This document shows, piece after piece, positions 38,353 to 44,286 of a stretch of 44,286 bases of DNA. The DNA is from Piscirickettsiaceae bacterium. GTDB taxonomy: Bacteria > Pseudomonadota > Gammaproteobacteria > Nitrosococcales > Methylophagaceae. The position numbers and the translations under genes are program-made. The notes below the pieces were generated by a model, which searched no databases, was not told the DNA's origin, and was given only the letters and a program-made list of their open reading frames with translations. Where the stretch lies: positions 1 to 44,286 of the forward strand of contig JAIBDZ010000012.1 of NCBI GenBank assembly GCA_024685975.1, in the 5' to 3' direction. Every line of letters begins with the position of its first letter. Positions within the stretch are counted from its first letter, which is position 1.

Positions 38353-39141
38353 GTGTTTCCAACTGATGATGCTAGAGGCATGTACAAGGTGAATGACGTA
38401 GAGAAGCCCGAAACGCAACAGAATATTGATACAGTAGAAGCATGGTGGTCCGATGAGTTGGGGCAGTGCGTACTCGCACAAGAACGTGAGCAGTTTGATC
38501 AGTTATTGCAATATTTTCATGGCTATTATCAATTACAAATTGGCGTTGATGCGAATATGTTGCCAGAGATGGCAATGCCAAAATTTCAGAAACGGATGGC
38601 CAGAACAGCCGATGTGATGGGCAGTAATGAGTCTTTACCTTTCAAATCGAATAGCGTGGATCTCATCGTGCTAGCACATGCATTGGAATTTTCATCTGAC
38701 CCACATCAGGTACTACGCGATGCCGATAGAGCATTAGTCGGTGATGGAACGATGATTATTTGCTGTTTTAACCCATGGAGCGCATGGGGAGTTCGTCGTC
38801 TTTTTTCTCGAAAAATGACCTCGCCATGGCAGGGGCATTTTTTTGGTAAAACTCGGCTCAAAGATTGGCTGGCTTTGTTAAATTTTGATGTGGTGGCGTG
38901 TGATAGATTAATGTATCGCTTGCCGGTGAGAAAAGCAAAATGGTTAGAAAAAACGATGTTCTTAGAGAAAGTGGGCGCTCGCTTCTGGCCCGTTTTCGGT
39001 GGCGTGACAGTATTGGTTGCCACCAAACGTACGGTACCTTTGACGCCTATTTCAACCAAGTGGCGAACATCGCCGATATTTACGAATAAAGGTTTAGTTA
39101 CTAAACCTGCAACAAGAGAAAAGATAAATGGACCAAGTTGA
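38353..39141 (+). CDS. SAM-dependent methyltransferase (YafS-like)
   Basis: A class I methyltransferase of about 250-262 residues. The region [20 protein letters not shown], with [17 protein letters not shown], matches motifs II-IV of the UbiE/type 11 group. The N-terminal glycine-rich SAM loop is unusually degenerate ([15 protein letters not shown]). The start is uncertain: GTG at 38353 gives the longest reading, and an ATG at 38380 is possible. It lies ahead of rnhA-dnaQ and divergent from gloB, as yafS does in enterics. Substrate unknown. Confidence 0.8.
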   Translation: MFPTDDARGMYKVNDVEKPETQQNIDTVEAWWSDELGQCVLAQEREQFDQLLQYFHGYYQLQIGVDANMLPEMAMPKFQKRMARTADVMGSNESLPFKSNSVDLIVLAHALEFSSDPHQVLRDADRALVGDGTMIICCFNPWSAWGVRRLFSRKMTSPWQGHFFGKTRLKDWLALLNFDVVACDRLMYRLPVRKAKWLEKTMFLEKVGARFWPVFGGVTVLVATKRTVPLTPISTKWRTSPIFTNKGLVTKPATREKINGPS

Positions 39142-39565
39142 ATTATTTACCGATGGTGCTTGTAGTGGTAATCCGGGCCCTGGCGGTTGGGGCGCGATTT
39201 TACGAGCCAAAGGGACAGAAAAGGAACTCTCTGGTGGTGAAAAGGATACTACGAATAATCGCATGGAAATGATGGCTGTAATTGCCGGGTTAGAAGCATT
39301 ACAACGTAGTTGTGAGGTTAAGGTCACGACCGATTCACAATATGTTATGAAAGGCATGCAAGAATGGTTGCCAGCTTGGAAAAAGCGGAATTGGAAAACA
39401 GCGTCAAAACAACCCGTTAAAAACGTCGATTTATGGCAACGCTTAGAAAAGGCGGCGACATTGCATCAATTAAAGTGGGAATGGGTTCGAGGTCATCAAG
39501 GTCATCCTGAAAACGAACGAGCTGATCAACTGGCCGTTGCTGCAAGAGAAGCGATTGCAAAATAA
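39128..39565 (+). CDS. rnhA: Ribonuclease HI
   Basis: Cleaves RNA in RNA-DNA hybrids (R-loops, replication primers). It has 145 residues with all four catalytic acids: Asp in [17 protein letters not shown], Glu in TNNRMEMMA, Asp in [10 protein letters not shown] and Asp in NERADQLA. Its start overlaps the end of the methyltransferase gene by 14 bases. dnaQ follows on the same strand. Confidence 0.97.
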   Translation: MDQVELFTDGACSGNPGPGGWGAILRAKGTEKELSGGEKDTTNNRMEMMAVIAGLEALQRSCEVKVTTDSQYVMKGMQEWLPAWKKRNWKTASKQPVKNVDLWQRLEKAATLHQLKWEWVRGHQGHPENERADQLAVAAREAIAK

Positions 39566-39575
39566 AAGGAATAAG

Positions 39576-40310
39576 ATGGCTGAGAATCAACAAAAAAGAC
39601 AAGTTGTACTGGATACGGAAACCACTGGACTGAGCACAGCAGAAGATCACCGTATTATCGAGATCGGTTGCGTTGAATTAATTAACCGTCGCCAAACGGG
39701 TGAGACTTTTCATCAATACATTAATCCTAATCGAGAGATCGATGCTGGCGCGATGGAAGTGCATGGTATTACCAATGAGTTTTTGGCCGACAAACCACAA
39801 TTTGTTGATGTGGTCGAAGATTTCATGCGTTTTATTGATGGCGCCGAACTCATTATTCATAATGCGGCATTCGATGTCGGCTTTTTGAATCATGAACTCA
39901 GCAAGGTAGCATCAGAAACGCGCACAATCGATTCAATATGTACCATTTTAGATACATTAAAACTCGCAAGAGATAAACATCCGGGGCAAAAAAACAATCT
40001 AGATGCACTTTGTCGTCGTTATGATGTTGATAACACGAATCGAACATTACACGGCGCATTGCTCGATTCAGAAATACTGGCAGACGTGTACCTCGCCATG
40101 ACAGGCGGGCAAGTGAGCTTATCTTTAATGGCTGAACCGGTTGAAAAAGAACAGGATGTCGACACATCACTGTCTCAAAAGCGTAGCCAAAAACGCAAAC
40201 GACTCAAAGTTATTAAAGCGTCCAAAGTCGAGTTAGCGGCACATCAACGACGTCTTGAGCAGCTTGAAGAAGCCAGCGGCGGGCAATGTGTGTGGTTGAA
40301 GTCGGATTAA
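39576..40310 (+). CDS. dnaQ: DNA polymerase III epsilon subunit (proofreading exonuclease)
   Basis: 3'-5' exonuclease of the replicative polymerase core. The exonuclease motifs are intact: Exo I DTETTGLS, Exo II HNAAFDVGFLNHE, and Exo IIIe HGALLDSEILADVYLAM. The C-terminal tail would bind the alpha subunit. I chose the ATG at 39576 (AAAAGGA upstream) rather than 39537, which would overlap rnhA and add 13 non-conserved residues. About 244 residues, normal for the family. Confidence 0.95.
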   Translation: MAENQQKRQVVLDTETTGLSTAEDHRIIEIGCVELINRRQTGETFHQYINPNREIDAGAMEVHGITNEFLADKPQFVDVVEDFMRFIDGAELIIHNAAFDVGFLNHELSKVASETRTIDSICTILDTLKLARDKHPGQKNNLDALCRRYDVDNTNRTLHGALLDSEILADVYLAMTGGQVSLSLMAEPVEKEQDVDTSLSQKRSQKRKRLKVIKASKVELAAHQRRLEQLEEASGGQCVWLKSD

Positions 40311-40398
40311 TTTTCGCCCAGACACGGTAAAAAATGTTGTTTGATCGCCACATTTCTCACTTTTTTTGCCTTTGTATGAAACAAATTGGCGATTAAGC

Positions 40399-40426
40399 CT
40401 TGAAATAATCCGAACTACCCCCAGTT
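40399..40426 (+). promoter_or_regulatory. Sigma-32 heat-shock promoter before grpE
   Basis: CTTGAAA (40399-40405), 13 bases, then CCCCAGTT (40419-40426) closely match the sigma-32 consensus CTTGAAA-N11-16-CCCCATNT. They lie about 40 bases before the grpE ATG. Confidence 0.85.
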
Positions 40427-40465
40427 AACGGTTTGCATATCTTAATAAAACCGGAACTTGGAATC

Positions 40466-41023
40466 ATGAGTAACGAAGAAATCGACAACACTGAGTCTGA
40501 CAATATTGAGCAAGCTGCCGATAACGTCACAGATCAACCAGAGACTGAAACAGGAAGTGAAGATCTTGCTGTGCTATTAGAACAAGCGCAACAAAAAGCC
40601 GATGCGCATTGGGATGAATTGTTGAGAGCGCAGGCAGAAATGGAAAACATGCGACGTCGCCAAACGCGTGATCTAGAGAATGCCCATAAGCGTGCATTAG
40701 ATAAGTTTGTGACTGAATTACTGCCCATTTTTGACAGTATGGAATTAGGTGCAAGAGCGGCAGAAGGCGATGATGCCTCTCTTGACGGGGTTAAAGAAGG
40801 CTTAGACATGACCATGAAAATGTTTCTAAGCTCGATGGCGAAATTTGGCCTTGATCAAGTTGACCCAGCTGAAGGCGATGCGTTTGACCCAGAAGTACAT
40901 CAAGCGATGGCGATGCAAGCTGTTGAAGGAATGGAAGCCAATAAAGTGCTGAGCGTGGCGCAAAAAGGCTTTCAATTCAATGGTCGCCTATTACGGCCTG
41001 CAATGGTAGTTGTATCACAATAA
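40466..41023 (+). CDS. grpE: GrpE nucleotide exchange factor
   Basis: Co-chaperone that releases ADP from DnaK. About 185 residues from the ATG at 40466, which I prefer over a start at 40433 because GrpE normally begins with an acidic disordered tail (MSNEEIDNTESDN). A long coiled-coil helix (around residues 45-90, AHWDELLRAQAEMENMRRR) leads to the beta domain (ALDKFVTELLPIFDSMELGA; FDPEVHQAMAMQ; KGFQFNGRLLRPAMVVVSQ). It is the first gene of the heat-shock chaperone group. Confidence 0.95.
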   Translation: MSNEEIDNTESDNIEQAADNVTDQPETETGSEDLAVLLEQAQQKADAHWDELLRAQAEMENMRRRQTRDLENAHKRALDKFVTELLPIFDSMELGARAAEGDDASLDGVKEGLDMTMKMFLSSMAKFGLDQVDPAEGDAFDPEVHQAMAMQAVEGMEANKVLSVAQKGFQFNGRLLRPAMVVVSQ

Positions 41024-41038
41024 ACAAGGTGACCTTGT
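41024..41038. repeat. Short perfect palindrome after grpE
   Basis: ACAAGGT and ACCTTGT flank a single G. The arms are too short and there is no T run, so this is not a clear terminator. It may be a protein-binding or mRNA-processing site between grpE and dnaK. Confidence 0.4.
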
Positions 41039-41046
41039 GGGAAAGA

Positions 41047-41074
41047 CTTGAAATCTTATTTTCACCCCCCACAT
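41047..41074 (+). promoter_or_regulatory. Sigma-32 heat-shock promoter before dnaK
   Basis: CTTGAAA (41047-41053), 13 bases, then CCCCACAT (41067-41074) give a second sigma-32-type promoter, so dnaK can be induced independently of grpE. Confidence 0.8.
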
Positions 41075-41128
41075 TAGTATTCAATGGCTAGTATCGCTAG
41101 CAAGAATTAAAGAATTTGGAGAATTTAA

Positions 41129-43042
41129 ATGGCTAAAGTAATTGGTATTGATTTAGGAACCACCAACTCTTGTGTGGCGGTACTAGAAGATGGGAAAGCG
41201 CGTGTTATTGAAAACAGTGAAGGCGATCGCACGACACCTTCTATCGTCGCATTTACAAAAGACGATGAAGTGCTTGTCGGTCAATCAGCAAAACGCCAAG
41301 CTGTCACTAACCCTAAAAACACATTATTTGCGATTAAACGATTAATTGGTCGTAAATTTAAAGATGATGTTGTGCAACGTGATATCGACATGGTGCCTTA
41401 TAGCATTGTTGAAGCCGATAACGGCGATGCTTGGGTTGAAACCAACGGTAAGAAAATGGCGCCGCCAGAAATCTCTGCTCGTGTTTTGATGAAAATGAAA
41501 AAAACAGCAGAAGAATTTTTAGGTGAAGAAGTCACTGAAGCGGTTGTCACTGTACCTGCATATTTCAATGACTCACAACGCCAAGCGACTAAAGACGCGG
41601 GTAAAATCGCTGGTCTTGAAGTCAAACGTATTATCAATGAACCTACAGCGGCTGCTTTAGCCTATGGTATGGACAAAAAACGCGGTGATTCAACCGTGGT
41701 TGTCTATGATTTAGGTGGTGGTACATTTGACGTATCAGTGATTGAAATTGCAGACATTGATGGCGAACATCAATTTGAAGTATTAGCCACAAATGGTGAT
41801 ACATTCTTAGGTGGTGAAGATTTCGACCAACGTATTATTGAACATTTAGTAGATGAGTTTAAGAAAGATCAAGGTATTGATTTATCGAATGACCCACTGG
41901 CATTACAACGTTTGAAAGATGCGGCTGAAAAAGCAAAAATCGAATTATCTTCAAGCCAACAAACAGACATTAACTTGCCTTATGTGACAGCAGACGCAAC
42001 AGGCCCTAAACATTTGGAACTTCGCCTAACGCGTGCCAAATTAGAGTCTTTAGTGGATGATTTAATCACACGGAGCATGGAACCATGTAAATTAGCATTG
42101 AAAGATGCCGGTTTATCGATGTCTGATATTGATGACGTTATCTTGGTCGGTGGTCAAACAAGAATGCCGAAAGTACAAGAAGCGGTTGAAGCTTTATTTG
42201 GTAAAGAGCCACGTAGAGATGTGAATCCAGACGAAGCAGTAGCCTCTGGTGCAGCGATTCAAGCAGCTGTACTGGCTGGTGATGTTAAAGATGTCTTGTT
42301 ATTAGACGTCACACCATTAAGCCTTGGTATCGAAACCATGGGTGGCGTGATGACAAAATTGGTTGAGAAAAATACCACGATCCCAACCAAAGCGAATCAA
42401 GTATTCTCAACAGCAGAAGACAATCAACCTGCAGTGACGATTCATGTCTTGCAAGGTGAACGTGAAATCGCATCAGCGAATAAATCATTAGGTCGTTTTG
42501 ACTTGGCGGATATTCCTCCTGCACCACGTGGCCAACCTCAAATCGAAGTCACATTTGATATCGATGCGAATGGTATCTTGAATGTCTCTGCGAAAGATAA
42601 ATCAACAGGCAAAGAGCAATCAATTGTGATTAAAGCCTCAAGTGGTTTATCTGATGAAGAAGTTGAACAAATGGTTCAAGACGCGGAAGCGCATGCAGAA
42701 GAAGATCGTAAATTCCAAGAGATCGTTGGCGTGCGTAACCAAGCTGATGCCTTAATTCACGCGACTGAGAAATCATTAGCTGATTTAGGTGATAAAGTCG
42801 ATGCCGATGAAAAAGCAAAAATTGAATCAGCTGTCGAAGCCTTAAAAGAAGCAGTGAAAGGCGAAGATAAAGACGATATCGAAGCGAAAACAGCGGCATT
42901 AACAGAAGCTTCAGGTAAATTAGCTGAACAAGCTTATGCTGAAAATGCATCGGCAGAAGGCGCAGCAGAAGAAGCACCAAAGAATGATGCAGATGACGTT
43001 GTTGATGCAGAGTTCGAAGAAGTGAATGACGACAAAAAATAA
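41129..43042 (+). CDS. dnaK: Hsp70 chaperone DnaK
   Basis: Cytosolic ATP-dependent chaperone of 637 residues. The ATPase domain opens [17 protein letters not shown] and contains [35 protein letters not shown] and the linker [20 protein letters not shown]. The substrate-binding domain and the acidic tail (ending [10 protein letters not shown]) follow. GGAG lies eight bases before the ATG. A terminator hairpin follows, and dnaJ lies beyond it. Confidence 0.98.
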   Translation: MAKVIGIDLGTTNSCVAVLEDGKARVIENSEGDRTTPSIVAFTKDDEVLVGQSAKRQAVTNPKNTLFAIKRLIGRKFKDDVVQRDIDMVPYSIVEADNGDAWVETNGKKMAPPEISARVLMKMKKTAEEFLGEEVTEAVVTVPAYFNDSQRQATKDAGKIAGLEVKRIINEPTAAALAYGMDKKRGDSTVVVYDLGGGTFDVSVIEIADIDGEHQFEVLATNGDTFLGGEDFDQRIIEHLVDEFKKDQGIDLSNDPLALQRLKDAAEKAKIELSSSQQTDINLPYVTADATGPKHLELRLTRAKLESLVDDLITRSMEPCKLALKDAGLSMSDIDDVILVGGQTRMPKVQEAVEALFGKEPRRDVNPDEAVASGAAIQAAVLAGDVKDVLLLDVTPLSLGIETMGGVMTKLVEKNTTIPTKANQVFSTAEDNQPAVTIHVLQGEREIASANKSLGRFDLADIPPAPRGQPQIEVTFDIDANGILNVSAKDKSTGKEQSIVIKASSGLSDEEVEQMVQDAEAHAEEDRKFQEIVGVRNQADALIHATEKSLADLGDKVDADEKAKIESAVEALKEAVKGEDKDDIEAKTAALTEASGKLAEQAYAENASAEGAAEEAPKNDADDVVDAEFEEVNDDKK

Positions 43043-43067
43043 GTCATCATCATTTCGGTAACAAACG

Positions 43068-43096
43068 ACAGGCGTGGGGAAACCTACGCCTGTTTT
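43068..43096 (+). terminator. Hairpin between dnaK and dnaJ
   Basis: ACAGGCGTGG and CCTACGCCTGT pair around GGAAA with a short run of four T. It probably attenuates rather than stops read-through, lowering DnaJ relative to DnaK. Confidence 0.7.
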
Positions 43097-43126
43097 GTTC
43101 TATTTAAGAGTAGGTAGCAAGGTCCC

Positions 43127-44242
43127 ATGGCGAAAGAAGATTTTTACGATGTATTAGGTGTGTCACGCACAGCGAGTGAAGCTGAGATAAAAAAAGCGTA
43201 TCGCCGCATGGCAATGAAATATCACCCTGATCGCAATGCTGGTGATACTGATACAGAAGAAAAGTTTAAAGAAGCCAAAGAAGCCTACGAAATTTTATCG
43301 GATACCCAAAAACGCGCAGCTTACGATCAATTCGGTCATGCCGGTGTTGATCAATCAATGGGCGGCGGTGGCCGTGGTGCGGGTGGGTTCAGCGATGTCT
43401 TTGGCGATGTATTTAATGACATCTTTGGTGCCTCAGGCGGCGGTGGCCGACAAGGTGGCTACCGTGGTGCAGACTTACGTTACCACCTAGAAATGTCATT
43501 AGAAGATGCTGTTTCTGGTAAAACCGTTGAAATTCGCATTCCAACCCATGTTGATTGTAAAACCTGTGACGGTACTGGCGCCAAGCCAGGTACTAAGCCT
43601 GTGACATGTACTACGTGTGGTGGTCATGGCCAAGTCAGAATGCAACAAGGTTTCTTCTCAGTACAACAACCTTGCCCACACTGTAACGGCACAGGGCAAA
43701 TGATTAAAGATCCCTGTTCTGACTGTCATGGTGAAGGCCAAATCCAAGAACATAAAACCCTATCGGTTAAAGTCCCAGCAGGGGTGGATACCGGAGATCG
43801 TATTCGTCTATCAGGCGAAGGTGAAGCCGGACAAGGTGGTGCAGGGCCAGGTGACTTATACGTTGAAGTCCAGGTGCAACGCCATGATGTTTTCACCCGC
43901 GATGACAACAACTTATTCTGCGATGTGCCGATCAGCTTTACCACCGCGACATTGGGTGGGGAGTTAGAAGTGCCAACCCTGGCAGGTAAAGCAAGCCTAA
44001 AAGTGCCAGAGGGCACACAAACAGGTCAGCAATTCAGATTGCGTGGCAAAGGGGTTAAATCGGTTCGCAGTGGTGCAACTGGTGACTTAATGTGCCGTGT
44101 TATCGTTGAAACGCCCGTCAAACTGTCTAAGAAACAAAAAGAATTATTAGAACAATTTGCCGAAACAATAGAAGGCAGCCACAGCAAACATAGCCCACAG
44201 CACAGCTCATGGCTAGACAAAGTGAAAGAGTTTTTTGATTAA
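43127..44242 (+). CDS. dnaJ: Hsp40 co-chaperone DnaJ
   Basis: Stimulates DnaK ATP hydrolysis and hands over substrates. It has 371 residues: a J domain with HPDRN (around 33-37), a Gly/Phe linker, four CXXCXGXG zinc-binding repeats ([32 protein letters not shown]) and two C-terminal beta domains. AAGG precedes the ATG. No separate heat-shock promoter is visible in the 84-base gap, so it depends on read-through from dnaK. Confidence 0.98.
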   Translation: MAKEDFYDVLGVSRTASEAEIKKAYRRMAMKYHPDRNAGDTDTEEKFKEAKEAYEILSDTQKRAAYDQFGHAGVDQSMGGGGRGAGGFSDVFGDVFNDIFGASGGGGRQGGYRGADLRYHLEMSLEDAVSGKTVEIRIPTHVDCKTCDGTGAKPGTKPVTCTTCGGHGQVRMQQGFFSVQQPCPHCNGTGQMIKDPCSDCHGEGQIQEHKTLSVKVPAGVDTGDRIRLSGEGEAGQGGAGPGDLYVEVQVQRHDVFTRDDNNLFCDVPISFTTATLGGELEVPTLAGKASLKVPEGTQTGQQFRLRGKGVKSVRSGATGDLMCRVIVETPVKLSKKQKELLEQFAETIEGSHSKHSPQHSSWLDKVKEFFD

Positions 44243-44286
44243 CCCTTTAAGGGAAGGTTGGCTTAACGCTACAATAAGCCCCAATA
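44243..44286. other. Sequence after dnaJ at the window edge
   Basis: Starts with the short inverted repeat CCCTT-TAAGGG. The arms GGCTTA and TAAGCC lie near the very end and may form a terminator whose T run is cut off. No gene start seen. Confidence 0.35.

Overview
The window reads as a stretch of gammaproteobacterial chromosome of moderate-to-low GC. Several conserved gene orders support this: the TPR lipoprotein-lolB-ispE run, hemA-prfA, purD-tsaC-hemF, gloB divergent from a yafS-like gene followed by rnhA-dnaQ, and grpE-dnaK-dnaJ behind sigma-32 promoters. A PedF-type cytochrome c550, which serves PQQ-dependent alcohol oxidation, suggests a methylotroph or alcohol oxidiser such as Methylophaga. 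That assignment is an inference from gene content; no rRNA gene is present.

Layout. 1-13.0 kb is housekeeping: isoprenoid (ispE, cut by the window edge), outer-membrane lipoprotein sorting (lolB), tetrapyrrole synthesis (hemA, hemF), translation (prfA, tsaC), purines (purD), a GGDEF-EAL c-di-GMP enzyme, a LOG-family hydrolase and a ClC channel/antiporter. At 13.09 kb lies an intact tRNA-Leu(UAA). A diverged copy of its 3' 57 bases plus its terminator recurs at 20.38 kb. Between the two copies sit a membrane-anchored LuxR-type regulator and a heavy-metal RND efflux operon (adaptor, pump, PII-like DUF3240, outer-membrane channel). I read this as a tRNA-targeted island whose integrase has been lost.

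20.4-29.4 kb is accessory. It holds a PedF cytochrome whose signal peptide is encoded by a (CTTG)n tetranucleotide tract and whose best start codon is out of frame in this copy (a phase-variation candidate), selO, three small exported proteins of unknown function, a cysteine-rich twin-CX3C protein, an MFS transporter broken at a T8 run, a LysR regulator divergent from it, and an AT-rich B12-binding radical SAM gene. 29.46-34.09 kb is a four-gene archaic (Csu-like) chaperone-usher pilus operon. A 760-base gene-poor gap with two terminator-like hairpins follows.

34.85-44.29 kb returns to housekeeping: a DUF2797 protein, pyrD, an MscS channel, gloB, a methyltransferase, rnhA, dnaQ and the heat-shock chaperone set.

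The most notable signals are the tetranucleotide switch in the pedF leader, the tRNA-flanked metal-efflux island with its palindromic operator candidates, the orphan small-protein cluster with the twin-CX3C protein, and the unusual radical SAM enzyme.
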